The notes under the pieces: generated by a model | Databases searched by the model: none | What the model was told of the DNA's origin: nothing | What the model saw: only the letters and a program-made list of their open reading frames with translations | Part shown: positions 56,715-64,000 of the stretch, one piece after another | How positions within the stretch are numbered: the first letter of the stretch is position 1 | How the letters are laid out: each line of letters opens with the position of its first letter | Translations under genes and position numbers: made by a program | DNA from: Draconibacterium sediminis | GTDB taxonomy: Bacteria; Bacteroidota; Bacteroidia; Bacteroidales; Prolixibacteraceae | DNA length: 64,000 nucleotides | Assembly: GCF_000949475.1 (NCBI RefSeq) | Contig: NZ_JRHC01000005.1 | Coordinates: 310,001 to 374,000 of the forward strand | Direction: 5' to 3'

Positions 56715-57911
56715 ATGAACAAGTTAATTACATTTTTATTGGCCTGTGTATTTTTTGTTTCCTGTGGTGTACAAAAAAAGGCGAATGACGAAACAGCATC
56801 AGCAATAAACGTGATGGCCTATTACGTTCCACGCGAAGGCTACATGCCCGATCAGTTGCCGCTGGATCAGTTAACGCATATCATTTTTAGCTTTAGTAAA
56901 GTTATTGATGGAAAGATGCAGTTTAGGAATGAGAAAGCCGATTCAATTATGAAACAGCTGGTGGCACAAAAGGGAAAGTACCCACACTTAAAAGTAATGA
57001 TTGCTTGTGGCGGCTGGACGGCCGATGGTTTTTCCGATGCAGTTTATACCGAAGAAAGCCGGACAAAGTTTATAGCCAGCACCATCGATTTTATTGAGAA
57101 CTACCGGTTGGATGGGGTAGATATCGACTGGGAATATCCGGGAATTCCGGCAGGTGGCACAAAAGCACGCCCCGAGGACAAAGAAAACTTTACCCTTTTG
57201 ATGAAAGGTTTGCGTGAAGCACTGGATCAACTCGATCGCCCGCAAACACTAACTTTTGCTTCGGCAGGGTGGAAGCGCTACTATAATAATGTGGAATTGC
57301 TGGAGGTAATGAAATACGTTGATTACATGAACATAATGACCTACGACCAGGCCGGTGGAGCAACAAAGTTTGCTACACACCACACAGCCCTGGGGCACCG
57401 TTCACTGGCAGATATTGCCGAAACTCCTCTTGGCGTGGCAATGACATTGCAAAATGCGGAATTGGCTGAAGGCGAAGACATGTGGGAACCTCAGTCGGCC
57501 GAAGAAATTATCCGTTTTTGTGTGGAAAAAGGTGTCGATACGAAACAGATAGTAATTGGTGCCGCATTTTACGGCCGTGGCTGGAAAGGTGTTCCACCCG
57601 AAAACAATGGTTTATACCAACCCAATACCGGCCCCATTAGCGGAGGAACATCGTATTCCGTTCTCTTAACTGATTTTACTGAGGCCGATGGTTACGAAAA
57701 ACACTGGGATCCGGTGGCCAAAGCGCCGTTCCTTTATAATCCAACTGATAGCATTTTTGTTACCTACGACGATACCGTTTCGGTAAAACTAAAAACACAA
57801 TACGCCAAAGAAAATAAGCTGGGCGGAATTATGTTCTGGCAACTCAGCAGCGATAGTAAAGACGATGCCAGTTTATTAAAGGCAATTTACACCGAGGCAG
57901 CAAAAAAGTAG
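56715..57911 (+). CDS. GH18 family glycoside hydrolase (chitinase-like lipoprotein)
   Basis: A 398-residue GH18 enzyme. The signal peptide ends in a lipobox (FFVSC at residues 14-18), so it is probably a lipoprotein. The catalytic DxxDxDxE is seen as DGVDIDWEYPG (about residues 134-144), with glutamate as the acid. Other signatures: HIIFSFSKV, MIACGGWTADGF, YMNIMTYDQAGG and GIMFWQLSSDS. Likely chitin or chito-oligosaccharide hydrolysis; endo-beta-N-acetylglucosaminidase activity on N-glycans is an alternative since a GH92 mannosidase lies next to it. Divergent from the GH92 gene with an 82-base gap. Confidence 0.92.
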   Translation: MNKLITFLLACVFFVSCGVQKKANDETASAINVMAYYVPREGYMPDQLPLDQLTHIIFSFSKVIDGKMQFRNEKADSIMKQLVAQKGKYPHLKVMIACGGWTADGFSDAVYTEESRTKFIASTIDFIENYRLDGVDIDWEYPGIPAGGTKARPEDKENFTLLMKGLREALDQLDRPQTLTFASAGWKRYYNNVELLEVMKYVDYMNIMTYDQAGGATKFATHHTALGHRSLADIAETPLGVAMTLQNAELAEGEDMWEPQSAEEIIRFCVEKGVDTKQIVIGAAFYGRGWKGVPPENNGLYQPNTGPISGGTSYSVLLTDFTEADGYEKHWDPVAKAPFLYNPTDSIFVTYDDTVSVKLKTQYAKENKLGGIMFWQLSSDSKDDASLLKAIYTEAAKK

Positions 57912-57941
57912 CTTCAGGCATGGCACATCGTTTTTGATTGC

Positions 57942-57949
57942 TAAATTTG
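57942..57949 (+). promoter_or_regulatory. -7 element of the Crp/Fnr regulator gene
   Basis: TAAATTTG, exact match to TAnnTTTG, about 20 bases before the ATG at 57969; no well-spaced -33 element is seen. Confidence 0.5.
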
Positions 57950-57968
57950 TGCTAGAAGCTATAGCCAC

Positions 57969-58544
57969 ATGGAGGACTTTTCTTTACTATATTCTTATTT
58001 CGAAAAAATTGGTAATCGCGAATTGACTGATACCGAAAAGGAGGAGATCGTGTCGGTTTTCAGAAAAGAAACGTTTAACAAGAAACAACGGATTTTTAAT
58101 GCCGGTGATGAAAATACACGTCATTATTATATCGAAAAAGGATTGCTTCGCATGTACATTATCGACCAAAGCGGGAAAGAGTTTAACCTGCTTTTTGGTA
58201 AAGAACGGCAGTGGCTGGGCGATTTAAGTACTCCCGCAACCACATCGTATTATTTAGAGGCCGTAGAGAAAACCACCGTGTTTTCAATATCAGAATCTGC
58301 TTTTGCTTCCATTATGAGCAAATACACCGAATTAAGTGCAAATATCAGGCGCTCGTATATCTTCCTGCAAAAACGATTCGTGGCTATCCTCTCCAAAACT
58401 GCAGAAGAGAATTACGAGGAGCTTTTAAATAATGATCCCGATCTTGTTCAGCGCCTTCCGCAATACCATATTTCGTCTTATCTGGGAGTTACTCCCGTGT
58501 TTTTGAGTAAAATTATCGCTAAAAGAGCAAGAAAAAAAGACTGA
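57969..58544 (+). CDS. Crp/Fnr-family transcriptional regulator
   Basis: A 191-residue regulator. A cyclic-nucleotide-binding-like beta-roll spans about residues 25-115 (FNAGDENTRHYYIEKGLLRMYII and DQSGKEFNLLFGKERQWLGDL), then the dimerisation helix and a C-terminal helix-turn-helix (YHISSYLGVTPVFLSKIIAKRARKK). No cysteines for an iron-sulfur cluster. Effector and targets unknown; similar proteins often regulate adjacent genes such as the YceI protein 94 bases downstream. Confidence 0.9.
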   Translation: MEDFSLLYSYFEKIGNRELTDTEKEEIVSVFRKETFNKKQRIFNAGDENTRHYYIEKGLLRMYIIDQSGKEFNLLFGKERQWLGDLSTPATTSYYLEAVEKTTVFSISESAFASIMSKYTELSANIRRSYIFLQKRFVAILSKTAEENYEELLNNDPDLVQRLPQYHISSYLGVTPVFLSKIIAKRARKKD

Positions 58545-58591
58545 TAGGTGTTTTATTAAACTAGTTTATTTTTTTCGTGTCAAATCCCCCG

Positions 58592-58599
58592 TATGTTTG
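58592..58599 (+). promoter_or_regulatory. -7 element of the YceI gene
   Basis: TATGTTTG, exact match to TAnnTTTG, about 40 bases before the yceI-like start; no clear -33 match. Confidence 0.5.
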
Positions 58600-58638
58600 C
58601 AGTAGAAATTTATTAGTAAACATTAAACAAAATTGAAA

Positions 58639-59247
58639 ATGAAAAAATTAGCTACATTATTAGTACTTGCAATAGCGATAACAACAGCAAGTTTTGCATC
58701 GAATGGAAATGGCGATAAAACAACTTACAACGTTGACACAAAAGCCAGTAAAGTATATTGGACAGGTAAAAAAGTTACAGGTGAACATACCGGTTACCTT
58801 AACCTGGCCGGAGGAGAAGTTTTTGTTGAAGGCAAAGAGGTTACCGGCGCCAACCTGAATATGGATGTAACTTCAATTGAAGTGACCGACCTTCAGGGAG
58901 AGTGGAAAGACAAATTGGTAGGTCACCTGAAATCAGACGATTTCTTCTCAGCAGAAAAGCACCCGGTGGCCAACTTTAAAATTACTTCATACAACAACGA
59001 CAAAGTGGTTGGAGACCTTACCATTAAAGGAATTACAAACGAAGTATCGTTCCCTGCAGAAGTAAAAGTTGACGGCGATGTGTTAACCGCAACAGGTACA
59101 GCCACTATCGACCGTACAAAATGGGATATTAAATACGGTTCAGGAAAATTCTTCAGCGATTTGGGTGATAACATGATCAAAGATGAATTCGAGATTAAAT
59201 TTGAATTGAAAGCTACAGCCTCAGAAGGAACAACTTCGAGCAAGTAA
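58639..59247 (+). CDS. YceI family protein
   Basis: A 202-residue exported lipocalin-like protein that binds hydrophobic isoprenoid-type ligands in known homologues. Signal peptide of about 20 residues ends ASFASNG. The YceI core includes VDTKASKVYWTGKKVTGEHTGYLNL, LKSDDFFSAEKHPVANFKITS and DGDVLTATGTATIDRTKWDIKYGSGKFF. The start ATG at 58639 was preferred to a TTG six bases earlier. Followed by a terminator. Confidence 0.92.
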   Translation: MKKLATLLVLAIAITTASFASNGNGDKTTYNVDTKASKVYWTGKKVTGEHTGYLNLAGGEVFVEGKEVTGANLNMDVTSIEVTDLQGEWKDKLVGHLKSDDFFSAEKHPVANFKITSYNNDKVVGDLTIKGITNEVSFPAEVKVDGDVLTATGTATIDRTKWDIKYGSGKFFSDLGDNMIKDEFEIKFELKATASEGTTSSK

Positions 59248-59331
59248 GATAATACGCCATACGAAAACAACAAAACAAGTAAGGTTCGGAAGAAGGGAGT
59301 TAGTGAGGAGTTTGTGATGGAGAGAACCTTG

Positions 59332-59383
59332 GCCGGTGTCTGAAAATGCTATTAGTGCATAACCGGGCACCGGCTTTTCTTTT
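59332..59383 (+). terminator. Terminator of the YceI gene
   Basis: GCCGGTGTC pairs with GGGCACCGGC around a ~24-base loop; TTTTCTTTT follows. It starts 84 bases after the stop codon. Confidence 0.7.
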
Positions 59384-59528
59384 AAAGAAAGTATCGAAAA
59401 AATTTGATTACCACCCCGGATGCCCAAAGCGGGACTGTTCCTCGCCGCCGGTTGGCGGAAGGTTTGCAATGACAAAAGTTTTACAGATGCGGATTCCCAA
59501 ACAAATGAATGATTAAAAAGAGAAAGCA

Positions 59529-60245
59529 ATGAAAACAATAGTATATAAATCAGATTCGAGAGGATATGCCAACCACGGTTGGTTAGAGGCAAGACACAGT
59601 TTTAGTTTCGCGAATTATTTCGATCGCGAGCGAATGAATTTCGGGGTGCTGCGCGTGTTAAACGACGATGCCATTGCAGGCGGACAAGGTTTTGGAACAC
59701 ATCCGCACGATAACATGGAAATCATAACCATTCCGCTGGAAGGCGATCTGGAACACAAAGATAACATGGGCAACCAGGCCGTTATCCGCGAAGGCGATGT
59801 ACAGGTGATGAGTGCCGGAACAGGTGTTTACCACAGCGAGTTTAACCATCATCCGGATAAAACATTAAAGCTTTTCCAGATTTGGTTGTTTCCCAACAAA
59901 CAAAATGTACAGCCGCGTTACGATCAGATCTCGATTCGCGACGTGGCCGAAAAGAACAAATTGTACCAGGTGCTTTCGCCTAACCCCGACGATCAGGGCG
60001 TGTGGATCCACCAGGATGCATGGTTTTTCCTGGGTAATTACGATGCCGGAAAAACAGATTCGTACACGATTAAAAAAGCCGGAAACGGAATTTATATAAT
60101 GGTTATAGAGGGAGAGGTGAACGTTTCAGGTACCGATTTGTCGAAACGTGATGCAATAGGAATTTGGGACGTGGAATCGGTTGATATTACGGCTTCATCA
60201 GATGCCCGGATATTGCTGATGGACCTGCCCATGCAGATGAACTAA
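59529..60245 (+). CDS. Pirin family protein
   Basis: A 238-residue bicupin of the pirin/YhaK family. The N-terminal cupin (about residues 1-120) has GFGTHPHDNMEIITIPLEGDLEHKDNMGN and VYHSEFNH, which supply the metal-binding histidines; a second cupin follows with weaker motifs. Family members include quercetinases and redox sensors; the activity here is not clear. It precedes a nitroreductase gene by 12 bases, so the two probably form an operon in stress or redox metabolism. Confidence 0.92.
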   Translation: MKTIVYKSDSRGYANHGWLEARHSFSFANYFDRERMNFGVLRVLNDDAIAGGQGFGTHPHDNMEIITIPLEGDLEHKDNMGNQAVIREGDVQVMSAGTGVYHSEFNHHPDKTLKLFQIWLFPNKQNVQPRYDQISIRDVAEKNKLYQVLSPNPDDQGVWIHQDAWFFLGNYDAGKTDSYTIKKAGNGIYIMVIEGEVNVSGTDLSKRDAIGIWDVESVDITASSDARILLMDLPMQMN

Positions 60246-60257
60246 AGAATAAGTAAT

Positions 60258-60821
60258 ATGGAAGTTATGACGAAGTATAAGATTCATCCTTTATTGGAGA
60301 AAAGATGGAGTCCGCGGGCCTTTTCGCCCGAACCCATTGCCGAGGAGGATGTGAATGAAATTTTTACAGCAGCATCGTGGGCAGCCAGTGCTATGAATGA
60401 GCAGCCCTGGCAATATGTATATGCCATGCGCGGCACGCCGGGGTTCGATGCCCTCTGGGATTGTCTGGCAACAGGTAACAAACCCTGGACAAAACATGCG
60501 GCCGTTTTATTTGTGGCCATAAAGGTTGATACGTTCTCGGATACTGGTAAGCCCAATAAATGGGCGATGCACGATGTGGGTATGGCCAATGCCCAGTTGT
60601 TGCTTCAGGCAACCAGCAAAGATATTTACGGTCACCTGATGGCCGGTTTTGGCAGCGATCAGGTTAAAGAGCTTTTACAGCTGGATGATAATCTTACTCC
60701 GGTGTGTATGGGTGCCCTGGGATATTTGGGCGAAGCCGATGAGCTGGATGAGCCATACCGCTCGAGAGAAAAAGCACCGCGTACCAGAAAAGATTTAGAT
60801 GAATTCGTGAGGAAGATTTAG
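60258..60821 (+). CDS. Nitroreductase family protein
   Basis: A 187-residue FMN-dependent oxidoreductase. Signatures: LLEKRWSPRAFSPEPIAEEDVNEIFTAASWAASAMNEQPWQYVYAMRGT (N-terminal FMN-binding part, arginine in RWSPRAF), then HDVGMANAQLLLQATSKDIYGHLMAGF and VCMGALGYLGEADEL. Substrate is unknown; the family reduces nitro compounds, quinones or flavins. Cotranscribed with the pirin gene. Confidence 0.92.
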   Translation: MEVMTKYKIHPLLEKRWSPRAFSPEPIAEEDVNEIFTAASWAASAMNEQPWQYVYAMRGTPGFDALWDCLATGNKPWTKHAAVLFVAIKVDTFSDTGKPNKWAMHDVGMANAQLLLQATSKDIYGHLMAGFGSDQVKELLQLDDNLTPVCMGALGYLGEADELDEPYRSREKAPRTRKDLDEFVRKI

Positions 60822-61392
60822 AATGAATCATGTGAAATCCCCGGTGGAGAAAAAATATCTTATTCAAAAAGTTTTAAGATTAAAATAGGCTACGAATCAG
60901 AAGAAAGATGCTTATGTCTTATCAGACCGATTTTACTATTTGGCTTAGCCCAAATAGTAAACACAAAACCCAAGGCTGCGCCCGCTTCCCACGGAAAAGC
61001 TACGCAATGCCGGCTAAAATTCCTGAAACTTCCCGATGCTACGATCGGGACAGGCAGTCGTACCTCCTCAAACATCAGTAATTTTTAACGCCGTCACCGC
61101 TTATTTTCCGGCTCACCGGACGAGGCCAGGCTCGGATGTCGCTAACGTTGCATTAGTGGACGGCCTCTTTTGGTGGTTGCCCGGAGTTGAAGTAAGACAA
61201 AAATGAAGGCCTCCGGCAGGAAAAATAACAATTCCTCGACTGCTCTTAAATTTTACTCCAGCGGATTTTTTAAATTGATCCTTTGTAATCGATTTCTGGT
61301 ACGCACTTCACGAAAAATCCCGGCTTGTTTTCAAGCCGGGATTTATTTTGTACTTTATAAAAAGTGTTCTTCTTTATCGATACAAATTCAGT
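60822..61392. repeat. Repeat-rich gap with dispersed element (61151-61221) and a hairpin
   Basis: This 571-base gap holds a 12-pair hairpin at 60931-60960 (TTTACTATTTGG and its complement), and the short dispersed element at 61151-61221 that shares CATTAGTGGA-CGGCCTCTTTTGGT and AAAATGAAGGCCTCCGGCAGG with 15472-15666. A 61-codon minus-strand frame (60890-61075) looks like part of a repeat and is not called a gene. Confidence 0.5.
61313..61350. terminator. Bidirectional terminator
   Basis: AAAAATCCCGGCTTG and CAAGCCGGGATTT form about 13 pairs around TTTT; T-rich and A-rich flanks allow termination in both directions. It lies 43 bases past the end of the minus-strand gene at 61393. Confidence 0.8.
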
Positions 61393-62130
61393 TTATAATT
61401 CTCTGATTTTAACGTTTTGGAACCATACGGTATAACCATGGTCCTGCAAACCGATAAAACCATCTTTAGCAATTCCTTCCTGGAAACCTTCAAAGCTTTT
61501 GAATTTGCTGTTTTCCACCAATTGGTCCCACTCATCGGTCCAGTGGCTGTACGAAACAACTTCAGTACCATTCATTGATACGGTAACTTTTCCGTCTTTA
61601 ACTTTTATTACACAGGTATTCCATTCACCTGCCGGATTAACGGTTTCAGGATCGGCCGCAATCATATCGTACAACGAACCGGCCAGGTGGCTGTCTATTT
61701 TATTGTCCGTAGCGTCTTTATTGTCGAGCACCTGAATTTCCGGAGCGGCATAATAAATCGGTTTTCCGGGCAACTCGCGTACATAATAGAAAATTCCGGA
61801 GTTGGCCATTTTACCGGCTTTCCAATCAATCGAGAATTCAAAATCCTTGTACTTCTCTTTCTGGAAAATAATATCGCCATTGGCTCCCTGTCCCGGCTCT
61901 TTACCTTCTCCGGTAAACACTTTCATAGCGCCGTCTTCTATCTCCCAGTTAGCAGGCATAGCTGTTCCGTTGTATTGACGCCAGCCGTCAAAATCTTTAC
62001 CGTTAAACAGCAAAACCCAGCCTTCTTTTTTCTCTTGCGAGGTCAGTTTGTTTGCTTTTTTCGAAAACGCAGGATTGGCAATCAGCAAAGCTGCCATCAC
62101 GGCGAAACTGTAAAAAATACTTTTTCTCAT
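61393..62130 (-). CDS. DUF1080 protein (3-keto-disaccharide hydrolase domain)
   Basis: A 245-residue exported protein. Signal peptide MRKSIFYSFAVMAALLIANPAFS. The single DUF1080/3-keto-disaccharide hydrolase domain (concanavalin-like fold) has WVLLFNGKDFDGWRQYNGTAMPANWEIEDGAMKV, FEFSIDWKAGKMANSGIFYYVRE, GEWNTCVIKVKDGKVTVSMNGTEVV and GFIGLQDHGYTVWFQNVKIREL. Family members cleave 3-keto-glycosides formed by dehydrogenases. A sugar isomerase-like Tat lipoprotein of the same pathway type lies at 48821, but the two are not adjacent. Confidence 0.92.
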   Translation of the reverse strand: MRKSIFYSFAVMAALLIANPAFSKKANKLTSQEKKEGWVLLFNGKDFDGWRQYNGTAMPANWEIEDGAMKVFTGEGKEPGQGANGDIIFQKEKYKDFEFSIDWKAGKMANSGIFYYVRELPGKPIYYAAPEIQVLDNKDATDNKIDSHLAGSLYDMIAADPETVNPAGEWNTCVIKVKDGKVTVSMNGTEVVSYSHWTDEWDQLVENSKFKSFEGFQEGIAKDGFIGLQDHGYTVWFQNVKIREL

Positions 62131-62317
62131 GATAAATTTATTGAAATTACGGTTTAATTGATATGCCTTAAAGATAGCAAAAACAATTGCTGCCTGCCAA
62201 GAAGATCGGGCCTTTCTGTCGATAAATATTTTTACAGCGGATGGCTTTCCAAATTTAGCCGGGTAGCGAGGCAGAAAATTAGGAGGGGGCTTTTACTTCG
62301 GTTTACAAATCTTCTGG

Positions 62318-62920
62318 TTAGGCCGGTGGTAAACATTTGGTCTCTTTTAGCTGGCAAACCACGTGGTGTTTGTTTTCGCTGTAGATGCATAAAAGCCCCG
62401 ATTCTTTAATCTTTTTTAGGGTAAGCTCACGAGGCTGATGCCCGTCTTCAATAACAATAATACCGTTAAACAGTACGATACGTGCCAGTTCGCGGATCAG
62501 CTCCGTTGGTTGTTCAATCATATGAAACATATCGAGGGCGTAAACCACATCGGCAATGCGGTTGGGCAGGGCACACGAATAAGCGTTGGCCTGAATGGCT
62601 TCCACATTACTCAGCCGGTGTTTTTCAATTTTGCGGTTTACGTTGCTGATGGCCATGGGATGAATATCGACGGCAAAAACCTTTCCGCCGGGGCCAACTT
62701 TCTCCGAGGCATTTTTTATGTAGCGTGCCGGCCCGCAGCCATAGTCAACCACAATTTGTCTCTCTTTTATCGGTAGGCGGCTAAAGTTTCGCTCCGATTG
62801 TCGGGCAAATAAATCCCTGAGTTTCATGGTAAAACTCATCAGCTTAAAAAACAGGTTGGGAATATTCTCGCGGCCATGGCCGGTAACTCTGTTAAGGTGT
62901 GTTGTGTGTGTAGTTTCCAT
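62318..62920 (-). CDS. SAM-dependent methyltransferase, class I
   Basis: A 200-residue protein. SAM-binding motif I is VVDYGCGPARYIKNASE (about residues 52-68), followed by KVFAVDIHPMAI (motif II acidic residue) and VVYALDMFHMIEQP. The substrate is not evident; the family includes ubiquinone/menaquinone and small-molecule methylases. The start at 62920 (METTHTTHLNRVTG) was chosen; a frame starting at 63184 would extend through repeat-like DNA that is unlikely to be coding. The next 400 bases are non-coding. Confidence 0.85.
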   Translation of the reverse strand: METTHTTHLNRVTGHGRENIPNLFFKLMSFTMKLRDLFARQSERNFSRLPIKERQIVVDYGCGPARYIKNASEKVGPGGKVFAVDIHPMAISNVNRKIEKHRLSNVEAIQANAYSCALPNRIADVVYALDMFHMIEQPTELIRELARIVLFNGIIVIEDGHQPRELTLKKIKESGLLCIYSENKHHVVCQLKETKCLPPA

Positions 62921-63409
62921 TATTTCTTTTGTTTTTTGTTTGGCTGAAACAAAGGTAGGTAAGTGTCTGGAAATGAAAGAATATTTTGGATAAACAGGGG
63001 AGATTTTTCGATGAATGGCAAAGGAGCGTAGCGATGAAAGCAGTGCAAACGGGAAGTTGTTCCGGCTTGTTGGTGGCTTGCACCGCAATCTCCTTAACGT
63101 TACATCAAAACCACCGACCGAACATTGCAGCTGATTCCCCTCGCGAGGGAAAATGTCGATAGACAAAAGGGTAGGGAGATTCATATGTCAGTAGCTTGCA
63201 CCGCAATTTTGGAGAGATTGCTTCTCTCGTTCCTCGCTCGCAATGACGATATGTTGTAATAGAATAGGGCAGCGGACAATAAATTAATTCATTCCGGCAC
63301 GATTCACTACTGTCCGCTGCCTTGTACCAATAATAAACAAGTCATTACGATACCGATGAGTGAAACGAATCGGGAGAAGCAATCTCTGTTTTTGTCGATC
63401 AATGACAGG
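62921..63409. repeat. Intergenic repeat-rich region with a long-armed hairpin
   Basis: The hairpin at about 63269-63321 has arms GGCAGCGGACA and TGTCCGCTGCC separated by ~30 bases. GAGAGATTGCTTCTCTCGTTCC-type sequence (about 63212-63236) is common as dispersed intergenic DNA in this phylum. No gene or promoter is firmly seen. Confidence 0.5.
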
Positions 63410-63648
63410 TAATTGCCCTTCTCCCCAAGGGAACCATAGATATTTCCTAAGGGATTGCCTTGATTGCTTAGGGAATATCTATCATCCCCAAGGGGATCAT
63501 CGTTCTTCCCTTGGTAATTGCTCTTCTACCCAAAGGAATCATAGAGATTACCTAAGGGGGTGCCCTGATTACTTAGGGAATATCTATTATACCCAAGGTA
63601 ATTATCCTTATTACCTCGGTAATAATTGTTCTACCCAAGGGTATTATT
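63410..63648. repeat. 21-bp palindromic tandem array with 105-bp higher-order period
   Basis: Eleven copies of a ~21-base unit, each with a small palindromic core such as CCCAAGGG, CCTAAGGG, CTTAGGG or CCTTGG. The third bases of the cores fall at 63430, 63452, 63472, 63493, 63514, 63536, 63557, 63577, 63598, 63619 and 63640, so spacing is 20-22. Groups of five units repeat every 105 bases (TAATTG starting at 63410 and 63515; TAATAATTG at 63620). An open frame runs through it only because the period is seven codons. Confidence 0.85.
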
Positions 63649-63708
63649 GCTCCGACAAGGACTGAATTCCTTTGTTGATGGCGGATTTCGAGATTGCTTC
63701 AGGCGTTT

Positions 63709-63868
63709 ACCACCCCATCCGTCAGTCGACGGATACCCCCCTCCTGAGAGGAGGGGAAATTGGGCTTATGGTAGATCGGTTTTGTCATTGAGATATGAAG
63801 GTGAGCACGAACGTTTCTCCTCCTGTCGAGGAGGAGTACGCCCCGACGAGTCGGGGTGGGAGGTGGTG
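63709..63868. repeat. Block of four hairpins within an outer inverted repeat
   Basis: Hairpins at 63717-63734 (ATCCGTC/GACGGAT), 63738-63756 (CCCCTCCT/AGGAGGGG), 63817-63836 (CTCCTCCT/AGGAGGAG) and 63841-63856 (CCCCGAC/GTCGGGG). The ends, ACCACCCC at 63709 and AGGTGGTG at 63868, are an imperfect inverted repeat. It looks like an intergenic mobile or structural element; there is no protein evidence. Confidence 0.6.
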
Positions 63869-63889
63869 TTGATTTTCTAACTCATTTTC

Positions 63890-63922
63890 AAAAGGCTGTT
63901 CCGGAGGGCAGCCTTTTGTTTT
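63890..63922. terminator. Terminator-like hairpin near the right edge
   Basis: AAAAGGCTG and CAGCCTTTT pair around a 10-base loop and TTGTTTTGG follows. The gene it serves is not clear and may lie beyond the window on the minus strand. Confidence 0.6.
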
Positions 63923-64000
63923 GGCCGATGCCAGCGGCATCAGATGATTATAGCCAATGTGATTAGCGATTTATTCGAATCCGGCCGGAGTCGTACCTCC

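Noticed and set aside
60890-61075. A 61-codon minus-strand frame.
   Set aside because: It lies within repeat-like DNA with a hairpin, has no promoter and no protein features; a decayed dispersed element is more likely.
62921-63184. An N-terminal extension of the methyltransferase to 63184.
   Set aside because: The extension is rich in Ser/Arg/Pro and crosses intergenic repeat DNA; ATG at 62920 gives a normal methyltransferase.
63360-63665. A 101-codon frame with a heptad-like peptide repeat.
   Set aside because: The frame follows from the 21-base DNA period; there is no signal peptide or promoter, and the conserved feature is the palindromic DNA core.

Overview
The window is chromosomal DNA of a Bacteroidota bacterium, most likely class Bacteroidia (Marinilabiliales/Prolixibacteraceae-like; this is inference, no 16S gene is present). 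Support: a type IX secretion C-terminal domain of the gliding-motility type, TAnnTTTG -7 promoter elements, absence of strong Shine-Dalgarno sequences, a second EF-G paralogue of the Bacteroides EF-G2 kind, GH92/GH18 glycosidases, a DUF1080 protein and a fused hemCD gene.

Layout. 1-1653: 5' part of a UvrD/PcrA helicase (minus strand, runs off the left edge). 2171-5491: a T9SS-exported PKD protein, a polytopic membrane protein and a coiled-coil membrane protein. 5626-6230: a nested-palindrome element followed by an array of ten ~42-bp hairpin units. 6325-8481: EF-G2-like translation factor. 8857-15126: a sulfite-reduction/siroheme operon (DUF2061 protein, precorrin-2 dehydrogenase-like protein, cysJ, cysI, an epimerase, cobA), preceded by what looks like a complete attenuator: a 20-codon Met/Cys-rich leader peptide, a possible antiterminator and an intrinsic terminator. 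15728-22748 (minus): a heme operon hemA-hemCD-hemB-hemL-hemE plus a small membrane protein. Siroheme and heme both draw on uroporphyrinogen III, so the two neighbouring operons share a precursor. 22912-24903: a two-component system. 25026-26481: a small membrane protein and two tandem secreted paralogues. 26668-30175: a C39-peptidase ABC exporter with its HlyD-type adaptor.

30389-47849 is the str/S10/spc/alpha ribosomal supercluster (rpsL to rplQ, including fusA, secY, infA and rpoA), read from two tandem promoters and closed by two successive terminators. There is no map gene between secY and infA. Palindromic insertions lie at rpmD/rplO and infA/rpmJ. 48053-48515 holds a second ten-unit hairpin array, in inverted orientation to the first and with the same ~52-bp leader.

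48821-62920 is accessory metabolism and sensing: a Tat-exported sugar isomerase-like lipoprotein, two beta-barrel proteins, a hybrid histidine kinase, GH92, GH18, a Crp/Fnr regulator, YceI, pirin, a nitroreductase, a DUF1080 protein and a methyltransferase. 62921-64000 is largely non-coding and repeat-rich, with an 11-copy 21-bp palindromic array and a block of four hairpins. No tRNA, rRNA, CRISPR array or intact insertion sequence was recognised.
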